From assembly GCF_016765635.1 (NCBI RefSeq), contig NZ_JAESVD010000004.1, forward strand, positions 186,001 through 250,000: a stretch of DNA of 64,000 nucleotides, in the 5' to 3' direction. Below, one piece after another: positions 9,101 through 17,349 of the stretch (positions within the stretch are counted from its first letter, which is position 1; every line of letters starts with the position of its first letter). Below the pieces are notes generated by a model that was given only the letters and a program-made list of their open reading frames with translations, searched no databases and was not told the DNA's origin. The translations under genes were made by a program, and so were the position numbers. This DNA is from Shewanella schlegeliana. Lineage in GTDB: Bacteria; Pseudomonadota; Gammaproteobacteria; Enterobacterales; Shewanellaceae.

Positions 9101-9179
9101 AGCCTAACGCGGAAAAGTCGATATTTTGCGTCGATGCAAAAGGGCCAAATGCGGACATCTCAAGGGTAATAGGTCTCAT
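6123..9179 (-). CDS. sbcC: SbcC nuclease subunit (SMC/Rad50-like ATPase)
   Basis: The 1018-residue protein has Walker A GPTGAGKTT (residues about 35-43), two long Gln-rich coiled coils flanking a zinc hook CPVCGSS near residue 508, the ABC signature LSGGES near 920 and Walker B LFIDEGFGSLD near 953. With SbcD it forms the Mre11-Rad50-like complex that cuts DNA hairpins and protein-blocked ends and limits palindromes. Its ATG overlaps the sbcD stop by 4 bp (ATGA), so the two are translationally coupled. Length and motif order are normal for the family. Confidence 0.97.
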   Translation of the reverse strand: MRPITLEMSAFGPFASTQNIDFSALGSNPLFLINGPTGAGKTTLLDAICFALYGKTTGDEREGSQMRCDLAQDRLLTEVTFSFALGEKQYRIRRVPEQQRSKKSGDGYTVQKPEAQLFRIDSDGTEHLLVASKVSEATAEIETLTGLDADQFRQVMVLPQGKFRELLMADSKDREKIFSQLFQTQIYRKIEDKLKFQAAAIKNEVRDHRNKRDGMLHNIELESDEALHNELIELEPKLAQALEAKEQAKLGLIDANKQFESAKLLTSDFEALDKLKQTAVQLQQHKAVIAQRQHKFESGQKALQLKPVLDVSLARETEAAQAETNLTQVQAAKRLSEQALAQSQAQFDTLPVQEQQLLQAQHSEQTLIQLVPQLQGLDGLQKALTQATIERDQAREKGLKERASIEALAVEKLAAEQLLPQLEQVAAEQVNAQQAVTAQHDLIERYGQWQQAGNDASQTEQALLQVMEKGQQLRARFIETQTRNKQLQLVWHRGQAASLALQLNPGQPCPVCGSSEHPHPAQSAEQLPTEEELQQAQRNEESANDALNQAKSEYSGLKTKHQEQLKRVDELLQRISDSSAQSIENLQLQLQQLQQQLNQANSAAQQLTQLRSQIQGWQAAEREQQVKLEAERERFQAFQDQVSSLKGQVDQACAVIPEQYRSLDALNGAIDRAKAQVMALQQAINTVRHNHTKALEQDSAQSAVVAAAQANVTQAREQSDKTLSELNLQLASSGFGDKQALTQALISSEALSEIANEIAQYQQDCTANQTTLTQLNEKLSGQHKPVLLELETRLESIQTEQQTAESVWQHLQSRVTQLTQTQKQLKEADAKAKQLEDEYAVVGTLSEVANGQTGNKISLQRFVLSVLLDDVLLEASHRLQLMSKGRYRLLRKEDRAKGNKASGLELEVEDAYTSKVRPVATLSGGESFMAALSMALGLSDVVQAYAGGIKLDTLFIDEGFGSLDQDSLDLAVRTLMDLQSSGRMIGVISHVSEMKEQIGTRLDINKSAIGSEVSIVLP

Positions 9180-10321
9180 GATGTGCGCTCCGCTTTATGT
9201 AACTCATCGATAGCTGCACTCATAGCTTGCTGCTGCGCCTCTGTCATTGTTTCACCCGACACTTGGCTAAAGAAATCGGTAAACATATCTAGCTCACCCT
9301 TTTTGATATGATCTCGGTTTAGCTCTACTTTGCCGTTCTCTCTCATCAAGCCTGTACGTTCTAGATGCAGTACATTCGGGTACATGCTTCTCAGCTTGCC
9401 CATGGCGTCTAAGATGGCAGTTTTATCACTCAGCCTCACCATCAGGTAATCTTCACGATTAATATCGGTTTTGCCTAGCTCAAGTAACTCAGCTAATTCA
9501 CCTTCGATAATGCGCACATCTCGCATTGCCTTTAAGGGCAGTAACTCGAAACTTGCTTTGCCGTCACCGTCTAGCTCAACTAAAGTCACTGACTTGTTTT
9601 GATGCTGCTCACTGAAGGAGTATTTGAGCATTGAACCGGAATATCTAACATGCTCAGCGCCTTTGTATTGCGGGCCATGCAGATGCCCTAACGCCGTGTA
9701 GCTATATGGAGTAAATAGTTTTGGTGAGATCTTATCAGCGCCACCAATACTCAGTGGGCGCTCCGATTCAGACTCACTACCGCCATCGAGAAAACAGTGG
9801 CTGACAACAACTTTGGGTAAGCCTTTACTATCGTGCTCATCAACCTGCTCAAGCAGTTTCGCCATCGCCTGTTCATGGGTGCTCACATCACAGCCAAACA
9901 CCTGACGCACAGTCGCGGGATCGGCATAGGGCAGGCCGTAAAACAGAGCGCCCCCCGCTTTACCGTTAAGCTCGATGGCTCTAACGTCTTTTGTCAAGGG
10001 ACCTATGATATGTAAACCGCTATCATTCATCTGCCGAGAAGCAAAACCCAAACGTTCATGGCCATCATGATTTCCCGCAATCATGATCAGCGGGATCTTA
10101 AGCTCATTGACCAAGCGATTGACCACTTCATCCAATAAGGCTACTGCATTAGCAGGAGGCACGGATCTATCGTAGATATCACCCGCAACCACCACCGCAT
10201 CGACACTATGCTCGGTAGCAAGTTCGATAATCTGATTGAGAACAAAGCGCTGATCATCGAGCAGGCTCTGGTTATGAAGTTGTCTGCCGATGTGCCAGTC
10301 AGAAGTATGGATAAATTTCAT
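9176..10321 (-). CDS. sbcD: SbcD nuclease subunit (Mre11-like)
   Basis: The 381-residue metallophosphoesterase nuclease has all expected metal motifs: SDWHIG near the start, VVAGDIYDRS, AGNHDGHERL, VSHCF and LGHLHGPQ. It forms a complex with SbcC, encoded immediately downstream with a 4-bp overlap. I chose the ATG at 10321 because the protein then begins MKFIHTSDWHIG as in known SbcD; the frame is open further upstream but adds an unrelated leader. GAGAAAG precedes this ATG. Confidence 0.96.
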   Translation of the reverse strand: MKFIHTSDWHIGRQLHNQSLLDDQRFVLNQIIELATEHSVDAVVVAGDIYDRSVPPANAVALLDEVVNRLVNELKIPLIMIAGNHDGHERLGFASRQMNDSGLHIIGPLTKDVRAIELNGKAGGALFYGLPYADPATVRQVFGCDVSTHEQAMAKLLEQVDEHDSKGLPKVVVSHCFLDGGSESESERPLSIGGADKISPKLFTPYSYTALGHLHGPQYKGAEHVRYSGSMLKYSFSEQHQNKSVTLVELDGDGKASFELLPLKAMRDVRIIEGELAELLELGKTDINREDYLMVRLSDKTAILDAMGKLRSMYPNVLHLERTGLMRENGKVELNRDHIKKGELDMFTDFFSQVSGETMTEAQQQAMSAAIDELHKAERTS

Positions 10322-10861
10322 GCTTTCTCGTTTAAAAATGAGGAGGATACGGCTGAGTGTCTGTGTAGACTTTCCGTTTCGATAATAGTAAGAAAACCGA
10401 ACCATTTACACAATAGCCCATAACAGACAGTTAAATTAAGTGAGACGTTATACTTCATCAATGGACAGCGTATTTCACTCATTTTTGAACGAAATCTAGT
10501 GATTGAGCAAATAGAGTACGATTTCACCAAGCGACTGCCAATATGCTAGTCAAAGCGCCTTCTGTCTATATGTGCAAAATGTAGCAAAAATGCGAGCTGG
10601 CATCGCTATTATTAGCGAAGAAGTGATAAAGGCTTACGTTGAAAGTTAACGCTAATAATCTATGCAGGCGACAATGCTTTCAAAGCTCTTAAAGCACGTG
10701 GCAAATATGAGCTGAACACTACATGTTGTAAAAGCTTATCTACAGTTCTTCTAGATAAACACAATGTCTAAAAGCATGTTTATCTATTACTAAAAATAGC
10801 CAGATTCTGTTTCGGAGTCTGAGCTATAGCTAAAAAACCTCAAAGTCACGATAGCTTGAGC
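10322..10861. other. Intergenic region without a convincing gene
   Basis: These 540 bp hold the presumed sbcDC promoter. Short open stretches (for example about 10589-10648 and 10660-10770) have codon patterns that could be a decayed small gene, but no start, ribosome binding site or family is recognisable. Confidence 0.5.
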
Positions 10862-11416
10862 CTATTCACGCCACCATTTGAAGAGATGCAGCAATGCAAA
10901 TGCGCCATGAGCAAAGAAATAAATCTGAATAAATGTCACTGCGAGCTTATGGACTGATAAAAGTAATTCGTTCGGTCCACTTATATTGACCACCAAAAAC
11001 CACATAGCACCAGTAACTAAGGCTAACAATAGAGCGAGCAGCCCTAGGCCCTCAACGCTTGCAGCTAATCCTGCGGGTTTGGGCTCTGGGAGGCTCCCTT
11101 TTAACAAGGATTCAGCATCCTCTTTAATCCCCTCATACCGCCCAAACAGCCATGGATAAAGATCGAATAATCTACGCCTCATAATGACTTTTATCGCAAA
11201 AATAATGCCGAGAGGCAGTAGCACTATCCCAAGGTATATGTGAATAAATGCAAGTTCTGCAATTTTATTTAGCGGTGTATCCCCATGCACATGCATTAAA
11301 GAACTAGAAATCAGCTGAAGTAGTACTCCAATCATGACAACAAAATGCAGGCTCTTCTCAATAAAAGGCAGAGACTTAAAAAGCTCTCTTATTCCTTGTT
11401 TTAATTTTTTATTCAT
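10862..11416 (-). CDS. Cytochrome b561/b6-like membrane protein
   Basis: The 184-residue protein has four predicted transmembrane helices with His residues suited to bind heme b: LHFVV and SLMHVHGD in or after helix 1, AFIHIYLG in helix 2, SVHKLAV and FFAHGAFALLHLF in helices 3-4. This layout matches the cytochrome b561/Ni-Fe hydrogenase b-subunit superfamily. A cytoplasmic loop of about 45 residues lies between helices 2 and 3. No redox partner gene is adjacent, so the electron donor and acceptor are unknown. Confidence 0.65.
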   Translation of the reverse strand: MNKKLKQGIRELFKSLPFIEKSLHFVVMIGVLLQLISSSLMHVHGDTPLNKIAELAFIHIYLGIVLLPLGIIFAIKVIMRRRLFDLYPWLFGRYEGIKEDAESLLKGSLPEPKPAGLAASVEGLGLLALLLALVTGAMWFLVVNISGPNELLLSVHKLAVTFIQIYFFAHGAFALLHLFKWWRE

Positions 11417-11996
11417 ACTTCAATTTTATCAACTTAATAGCTAACAGTACTATGGTTAGGTTAGTCGTGATTTAGCTTCAATGCCTAACAAATCAGCAGC
11501 TAAATACTACAGTAAAGATCAGGTTCAATTTATCCAGTCTACTTTCAACGATAGGCTCTTTTACTTGAGGCTGATTAAACAAACAGCAATCCACAAAAAA
11601 ACATGCGATTTCTGTATTCATTCGCGCAATTTTGAGACCTAGATCACACTTCCATTTCCAGAGTTAATTAACAATTGTATCAATCTTTTGCGCTCAGCTT
11701 TGAAGCCCATTAGAGCATAAAATGAAAAGAGTCGCTCCAGATACATAGCAAGTCTTTAGTTTTTACCGGACTTTACATGCGTTCATATAATGATGTAGAG
11801 CAAAAAATTATTTTCAATACATGTGCTACTTTTTAAATAGTGGTTTTTTATTTAATAAAGCAGCAGATCATGAAGTAAACAGAAAAACACTACATAACAA
11901 CTACCTAAATCACTTGTCTAGCTAAGCAACGCTTATCCTAGCAGCGCTATGCAGCAATCAATTTAGAATGAATTAATACATTTTTGAGAGAAAAGT
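11417..11996. other. Long intergenic region upstream of the antiporter-glutaminase pair
   Basis: These 580 AT-rich bp separate the cytochrome b-like gene and the GadC-like gene, which are transcribed in opposite directions. No open frame or RNA fold stands out. The length suggests a regulated promoter for the acid-resistance pair, but I see no operator I can name. Confidence 0.45.
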
Positions 11997-13511
11997 ATGA
12001 AACAAACAGAAAAGAAAGGGATCAGCATATTTGCCTTAGCAATGCTAAATGTTGTTGCTGTGGTGAGTTTGCGAGGATTACCAGCTGAAGCAGAGTATGG
12101 TTTAAGCTCGATATTTTACTATATTTTTGCTGCCATTGTTTTTTTAGTGCCAGTCTCTTTAGTCGCAGCCGAACTCGCAACGGGTTGGTCAGAAAAAGGA
12201 GGGGTATTCCGCTGGGTGGGTGAGGCATTTGGCCCTAAACTAGCCCTCATTGCCATCTTCATGCTTTGGATTGAGGTGACGGTTTGGTTCCCAACAGCGT
12301 TAACTTTTGGTTCAGTCTCTCTTGCGTTTATGGGGCCAAATCAAACTTGGGATCAATCCTTATCTGAAAATAAGTTCTTTGTTCTCAGCATTGTGCTTGC
12401 CATTTATTGGCTAGCAACATTTGTCGCCCTACGCGGTACTGAAGCCTTCTCAAAACTCGCAAAATGGGGTGGTTTGATAGGTACAGTGATTCCAGGTGTG
12501 ATTCTTATCGTATTAGGCTTTTCATATCTTTTTGCCGGTAATACTCCACAAATCGAGTTAGCTTGGAAAGATGTTATTCCCGATTTCTCAAACTTTAATA
12601 ACGTTGTTCTTGCTGCCAGTATTTTCCTCTTCTATGCCGGTATGGAAATGAATGCCATCCATGTGAAAGAAGTCGATAATGCCCCTAGAAATTACCCAAT
12701 TGCAATCGGTATTGCAGCATTAGGCACCGTGCTTGTTTTTGTTCTAGGTACACTGGCAATTGCTTTTGTTATTCCTCAGTCAGAGATTAACCTAACGCAA
12801 AGCTTATTAGTGGCCTATCACGACATGTTTGTTTGGGCAGGAATTGGCTGGGCAGCGCCTGTTATGGCCGCTTGTTTAGCACTTGGTGTATTAGCCGGTG
12901 TCGTTGGCTGGGTTGCAGGTCCATCTTCAGCACTGCTGGTTGTGGCAAAAGGCGGTTACCTTCCTCGTTTTTGGCAGCAAACCAATAAACATGGTATGGC
13001 TACGCACATCATGATGGCACAGGCACTGCTAGTAACCTTAATTTCAACGGTTTTTGTGGTTCTCCCCTCTGTACAGGCTGCTTACCAAATCTTGAGTCAG
13101 CTAACGATTGTACTGTATCTCATTATGTACTTGATGATGTTTGCTGCAGCTATTTATTTACGCTATAGCCAGCCTAATCGTCCACGCCCTTATAAAATAC
13201 CTGGTGGAAGTCTCGGTATGTGGTTGATTGCAGGCTTAGGCTTTATTGGCTCATTAACTGCGTTCCTATTTTCATTCATTCCCCCATCACAAATCGCAGT
13301 CGGTAGCCCTGAAACCTTTGTAGCAATCTTGGTTATTCTCACTATCGTCTTTGTCTCTCTGCCCTTAGTTATTTATAAAGCGCGTAAACCTCACTGGCGT
13401 GATCCTGAAGTGACAGATTTTGCACCTTTCACTTGGGAAATTGAGGAGAAACACCCTGGGGTGATTAACCCATCAGATAAAGTCACTCACACTTTACATC
13501 AACCTAACTAA
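11997..13511 (+). CDS. GadC-type amino acid antiporter (glutamate/GABA family, APC superfamily)
   Basis: The 504-residue protein has about 12 hydrophobic segments and close family resemblance to E. coli GadC: AAELATGWSEKGGVFRWV in helix 2-3, PSSALLVVAKGGYLP after helix 8, SFIPPSQI near the last helices, and VIPQSEINL. GadC exchanges external glutamate or glutamine for internal GABA or glutamate. The C-terminal tail of about 45 residues is hydrophilic but shorter than the pH-sensing plug of E. coli GadC. The glutaminase gene begins 20 bp downstream, so the most likely job is glutamine uptake with glutamate export. Confidence 0.85.
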   Translation: MKQTEKKGISIFALAMLNVVAVVSLRGLPAEAEYGLSSIFYYIFAAIVFLVPVSLVAAELATGWSEKGGVFRWVGEAFGPKLALIAIFMLWIEVTVWFPTALTFGSVSLAFMGPNQTWDQSLSENKFFVLSIVLAIYWLATFVALRGTEAFSKLAKWGGLIGTVIPGVILIVLGFSYLFAGNTPQIELAWKDVIPDFSNFNNVVLAASIFLFYAGMEMNAIHVKEVDNAPRNYPIAIGIAALGTVLVFVLGTLAIAFVIPQSEINLTQSLLVAYHDMFVWAGIGWAAPVMAACLALGVLAGVVGWVAGPSSALLVVAKGGYLPRFWQQTNKHGMATHIMMAQALLVTLISTVFVVLPSVQAAYQILSQLTIVLYLIMYLMMFAAAIYLRYSQPNRPRPYKIPGGSLGMWLIAGLGFIGSLTAFLFSFIPPSQIAVGSPETFVAILVILTIVFVSLPLVIYKARKPHWRDPEVTDFAPFTWEIEEKHPGVINPSDKVTHTLHQPN

Positions 13512-13531
13512 GCTGCAGACGAGGATAAATA

Positions 13532-14467
13532 ATGGTCTCTTTAGCCGATGTTATGCAACAAGCATATGAAAAGTACAAAGGTAAGCATGGTGGAAAAAAT
13601 GCCTCTTATATACCGTACTTGGCACAAGTGCCTTCAGAGCTAACCGGAATCGCTTTTGTATCAGTTGACGGTGAAGTCACCGCCTTTGGTGACAGCAGCT
13701 ATCACTTTGCAATTGAGTCAATTTCAAAGGTCATTACCCTAGCCCTAGCAATAGAAGAGTCGGGAAGTGAAGCGGTCCACAGTAAAATTGGTGCCGACCC
13801 GACAGGGCTACCTTTCAACTCAGTCCTTGCGCTAGAGATGCACAATGGTAAGCCGCTCACACCGCTAGTTAATGCCGGTGCAATTGCAACAGTGAGCTTA
13901 ATTAAGGCGGATGACAAGGAGCAACGCTGGCAAAAGATTCTAGATTGCCAGTCACGCTTCACTAACAGTGCTACGCAACTATCGGATGAAGTTAATCAAT
14001 CTGAACAGACGACGAATACCCACAATCAGGCGATCTCTTTACTCTTAAAATCAGCAGGAAATATGTATAGTGACCCGCTTGAAGCCTGTGATGTTTATAC
14101 TCGTCAATGTTCAACTTTAATTAACTGTGTTGAGCTAGCAACAATGGGGGCAACTCTTGCCAATGGTGGGTTTAATCCCTGTAGCAAGCAGACGGTTATC
14201 CACTCAAAAAACGTACCTCATATTCTTGCGGATATGATGATGGAAGGGCTATACGAACGTTCGGGAGACTGGGCTTATGATGTAGGAGTTCCCGGTAAGA
14301 GTGGCGTGGGTGGCGGCCTTGTTGCTGTTATCCCTAATGTTGGCGCCCTTGCAACCTTCTCACCACCTTTAGACCCAGCAGGCAATAGCGTTAAAGGACA
14401 GCTGATGATCAAACATATCTGCCGTTCAATGGGCTGGAATATGTTTAATACTCAGATTGAGCAATAG
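13532..14467 (+). CDS. glsA: Glutaminase (serine beta-lactamase-fold, GlsA/YbaS type)
   Basis: The 311-residue enzyme hydrolyses glutamine to glutamate and ammonia. It has the nucleophile motif ESISKV (S-x-x-K, near residue 63), GRP-free but typical NAGAIATVSL, and the C-terminal GVPGKSGVGGG loop of the family. Length matches E. coli YbaS (about 310). GAGGA precedes the ATG. It is the second gene of an operon with a GadC-like antiporter; in E. coli YbaS and GadC together give glutamine-dependent acid resistance, where released ammonia consumes protons. The same role here is inferred. Confidence 0.93.
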   Translation: MVSLADVMQQAYEKYKGKHGGKNASYIPYLAQVPSELTGIAFVSVDGEVTAFGDSSYHFAIESISKVITLALAIEESGSEAVHSKIGADPTGLPFNSVLALEMHNGKPLTPLVNAGAIATVSLIKADDKEQRWQKILDCQSRFTNSATQLSDEVNQSEQTTNTHNQAISLLLKSAGNMYSDPLEACDVYTRQCSTLINCVELATMGATLANGGFNPCSKQTVIHSKNVPHILADMMMEGLYERSGDWAYDVGVPGKSGVGGGLVAVIPNVGALATFSPPLDPAGNSVKGQLMIKHICRSMGWNMFNTQIEQ

Positions 14468-14487
14468 CCCTATCCTGCCATGATTAA

Positions 14488-14518
14488 GAGAGTGCCTCAC
14501 AAGCACTCTCATTATTTC
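14488..14518 (+). terminator. Terminator after glsA
   Basis: An 8-bp stem GAGAGTGC/GCACTCTC (14488-14495, 14503-14510) is followed by an imperfect T-rich tail. Confidence 0.6.
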
Positions 14519-14638
14519 TAATTACATCACGAACTACAAACAAAGCATCTAGCTAAGTATCAGACTATCGTTAATGGGTCCTCTTATTTCACCGAAATAT
14601 TTACCCTTTAGTTAGTAACGACAATAGAGTCAAAAGTG

Positions 14639-15496
14639 TTAATTAGCAGGTAAGGCTTCAATTGATTTCAAAACCTCTCGCACTATTGCTTCACGTTTAT
14701 AGAGATCTTTCATTCTGTTTGGCGTGTCAATATTAAGCGCAAAAAACACCGGCCCAGTTGGCCACTCTACCCAGCCAACCCACCAGCCATAATCTCCTTG
14801 CCAGCCTGTCTTCGCCCGTAATATCCAATTTTTACCCGCCTCATTAATCATAATATCTTTAACCAGACGCTGGTTGGCTAGCTCAAAAGGCAACTCGTTA
14901 CGGTATAAGCCTTGCAAAAACTCAACTTGCTCAACCGCCGAAATGGCAAGCTTGCCATCTATCCAGTAACTGTCACTGTTTTCGATGACTTTATCAAAGC
15001 TCGGATCAGCATTGCCATAATCGATTGAGGTTAAATATTGCTTAGCTTTGACTTCGCCTAATTGTTTTGCAAAATCATCATAGACCCACACTGCAGAATT
15101 GCGCATGGCTGAGCGCAGAGTCTGATCTTGATTGTGCGGCGTGAAACTTCTTTTTACTCCATCCCATTTAAACGTTTGAAACTCATCCTTGACTAACTTA
15201 GCATCCAAAGCGAATAGCGAGTGTGGAATTTTAAAGGTCGATGCAGGTGAAAACCGCTGCAGAGCACGCTCATGATCAACAACCCATCGCTTGGCTTTAA
15301 AGCCTCGCTCATCTAGCACGACTAACGTCCCCTTAGCGTCATACTGGCTGAAATATTGTTGCCAATCAGGGCGCTCATCAAGTGCCGCTGACACCTTAAA
15401 AGGCGAGCTAAGTAGAACCACTAGCGGGAGCAAAAGACGTACTAAACAACTCAAATTGTTTTTTGTCTTTATATAGCTAGGTATGGGCACACTCAT
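14639..15496 (-). CDS. bla: Class D beta-lactamase, OXA-2-like
   Basis: The 285-residue secreted enzyme has a signal peptide (VRLLLPLVVLLSSPFKVSA) and the class D motifs: PASTFK (nucleophile Ser and carbamylatable Lys), SAV (S-x-V), YGN, and AKTGW. Runs such as RSAMRNSAVWVYDDFAK, WVEWPTGPVFFALNIDTPN and KREAIVREVLKSIEALP match OXA-2 as I remember it far better than OXA-48 or OXA-55. After YGNADPS there are about five extra residues relative to OXA-2, near the omega loop. The ATG at 15496 gives the signal peptide; longer frames run into yfcA. It sits 34 bp after yfcA and is probably co-transcribed with it. Confidence 0.93.
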   Translation of the reverse strand: MSVPIPSYIKTKNNLSCLVRLLLPLVVLLSSPFKVSAALDERPDWQQYFSQYDAKGTLVVLDERGFKAKRWVVDHERALQRFSPASTFKIPHSLFALDAKLVKDEFQTFKWDGVKRSFTPHNQDQTLRSAMRNSAVWVYDDFAKQLGEVKAKQYLTSIDYGNADPSFDKVIENSDSYWIDGKLAISAVEQVEFLQGLYRNELPFELANQRLVKDIMINEAGKNWILRAKTGWQGDYGWWVGWVEWPTGPVFFALNIDTPNRMKDLYKREAIVREVLKSIEALPAN

Positions 15497-15530
15497 CAAA
15501 AAGTCATCCTTAACAATATTCTGCATTTTT

Positions 15531-16310
15531 TTATAGCCAAGCAAATAGATCGTACTGTGCTGATAAAAGTTTCACACTCATGGCTATCGACATAATCACC
15601 ACTAATGGTTTAATAATTTTGGATCCCTTGGTAAGCACAAGCCGAGAACCCAGTGTTGCGCCTATGGCTTGACCAACAAGCATAATACCACCCAACATCC
15701 AGAACACCTTACCACCTATGGCGAAGAAAATAAGTGAGGCGATATTGGTGGAGAAGTTTAGGATTTTGGCGTGAGCCGTCGCTTTTGCGAGGCCGTAACC
15801 AGCAAGGGAGACAAATGCTAAGGCAAAGAAACTCCCCGTTCCCGGCCCAAAGAAGCCATCATAGAAACCGACACCTAAGGCTGCTGTAAAAGCAAATAGG
15901 CCAGGCGTCAGCAGTTGCTGTTTATCATCTTCGCTGATTTTTTTAGAAAATAGGAAATATGCGCCGATGGCTAACATCAAAAACGGTAGGAACACCTCTA
16001 AGAATGCGGTATCGATCATCTGGACCGCAATGGTGCCTAATGCTGCGCCCACAAATGCACAGCCAATACTGAGCTTCATATCACTGAGTTTAACCATGCC
16101 TTTACGCACAAAATAGAAGCTGGCAAAAAAGCTACCGCCACAAGCTTGAAGCTTATTGGTCGCCAACGCTACCGTTGGAGGAAGACCTGCCCACAGCAAT
16201 GCGGGAATCGTTAGCAATCCGCCCCCTCCAGCTATCGCATCGATAAAACCTGCCAGCATGGCAACAAAGAACAGCAGTGCAATAAGCTCAAAAGTTAGAT
16301 CTAAAGTCAT
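15531..16310 (-). CDS. yfcA: TSUP family membrane transporter YfcA
   Basis: The 259-residue inner-membrane protein has about eight helices and the repeated TauE/SafE motifs: GFIDAIAGGGGLLTIPALL with ALATNKLQACGGS in the first half, and GFYDGFFGPGTGSF with KATAHAKILNFSTN in the second. It aligns with E. coli YfcA along its length as recalled. The substrate is not established; TSUP members move sulfur-containing anions or organic acids. The ATG at 16310 is chosen because the upstream frame is polar and unconserved. It diverges from a LysR gene and leads a probable two-gene unit with the beta-lactamase. Confidence 0.9.
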   Translation of the reverse strand: MTLDLTFELIALLFFVAMLAGFIDAIAGGGGLLTIPALLWAGLPPTVALATNKLQACGGSFFASFYFVRKGMVKLSDMKLSIGCAFVGAALGTIAVQMIDTAFLEVFLPFLMLAIGAYFLFSKKISEDDKQQLLTPGLFAFTAALGVGFYDGFFGPGTGSFFALAFVSLAGYGLAKATAHAKILNFSTNIASLIFFAIGGKVFWMLGGIMLVGQAIGATLGSRLVLTKGSKIIKPLVVIMSIAMSVKLLSAQYDLFAWL

Positions 16311-16391
16311 GATTAAATTAGCTGAAAAATTAAGTGTCGCTATTAGACGTGGTTTGCAGTTAAAACTCAAAGGAGTTATTGTTCTGCTTAA

Positions 16392-16406
16392 GTGAGATTT
16401 TCTCAC
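16392..16406. promoter_or_regulatory. Candidate LysR operator (T-N11-A)
   Basis: The perfect inverted repeat GTGAGA-TTT-TCTCAC contains a T-N11-A core. It lies 24 bp before the LysR ATG and 82 bp from the yfcA start, so it could serve both directions. Confidence 0.55.
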
Positions 16407-16430
16407 ATCAAACAATTTAAGGCCATTCTA

Positions 16431-17330
16431 ATGTACTCCCATCTTCCGCCGTTAAATGCACTGAGAGCCTTCGAAGCATCGGCTCGACTCATGAGCTTTA
16501 CCCTTGCAGGAAAAGAACTATTTGTCACTCACGGTGCAATAAGTAAGCAGGTAAAGTTGCTGGAAGACTATGTCGGGATGTCGTTATTTATCAGGCAACA
16601 CCGTAGCCTTAAACTCACCGATGAAGGAGAGCGCTACTTCACTAACGTACAAGTGGCGCTGCAAACCATTAATAATGCCACCAGTGACCTAATTACTCAG
16701 CCCTTACGCACGCAAACCTTAGCCATTAATGTATTGCCGAGTCTAACCATTAGTTGGCTTATTCCAAGAATGGAAGAGTTTAAGTCTCGCTACCCACACC
16801 TCTATGTGGATCTATCTATCGGTGATTTTGAGGTGGATTTTAACAAGGTTAATTATGATATCGCCATTCGCAGCAGCACAACGCTGCCTAAGGCGGCAAA
16901 TGTCATGACCCTGATGGATGAAGACTTGTGTTTAGTCTGCGCTTCAGAGCTAGCAAGCCAACTCCAAACACTTGATGACATCAACTCGATGACACTATTG
17001 CAGCACACCACGCGTCCTGAGCTTTGGCAGCTATGGGCCAACAGTGTTGGCGTAAAGCTTACAACGGAAAAGAAATTTGGTGTAGAACACTTCTATATGC
17101 TTAGCCAAGCAGCCGTAAGTGGTATGGGGGTAGCTTTGATCCCACGATTTTTTATTGAAGATGAACTCAAATCCGGCAGGCTAGTGCTCCCATTTGATGC
17201 CGATTTAAATACAAAGTTCACTAGCCCCTACCGCTATTACTTACTCACTCCGAAATCGAGCAACCTGCCTTTAAAAGTGCAATCCTTTATAGACTGGTTA
17301 CTCGAACTGTTTGCGCCATATCGTCATTAA
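16431..17330 (+). CDS. LysR-family regulator of the GcvA/AmpR subgroup
   Basis: The 299-residue protein begins LPPLNALRAFEASARLMSFT and continues AGKELFVTHGAISKQVKLLE, the signature helix-turn-helix of the GcvA/AmpR branch of LysR regulators. A substrate-binding domain follows (SRYPHLYVDLS, GMGVALIPRFF). The ATG at 16431 is the natural start; the frame upstream runs through the operator palindrome. It diverges from yfcA-bla. AmpR controls chromosomal class C beta-lactamases in other bacteria, so control of the OXA gene is conceivable, but the subgroup also includes many unrelated regulators. Confidence 0.88.
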   Translation: MYSHLPPLNALRAFEASARLMSFTLAGKELFVTHGAISKQVKLLEDYVGMSLFIRQHRSLKLTDEGERYFTNVQVALQTINNATSDLITQPLRTQTLAINVLPSLTISWLIPRMEEFKSRYPHLYVDLSIGDFEVDFNKVNYDIAIRSSTTLPKAANVMTLMDEDLCLVCASELASQLQTLDDINSMTLLQHTTRPELWQLWANSVGVKLTTEKKFGVEHFYMLSQAAVSGMGVALIPRFFIEDELKSGRLVLPFDADLNTKFTSPYRYYLLTPKSSNLPLKVQSFIDWLLELFAPYRH

Positions 17331-17349
17331 TTTACGCATAAACAGAAGG

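Noticed and set aside
10589..10780. Small gene between sbcD and the cytochrome b-like gene
   Set aside because: The frames are short, interrupted and lack ribosome binding sites; at best a relic.
14639..15496. OXA-48-type carbapenemase
   Set aside because: The sequence around SAV, YGN and KTG follows OXA-2 and not OXA-48 as recalled; no claim on carbapenem activity is made.
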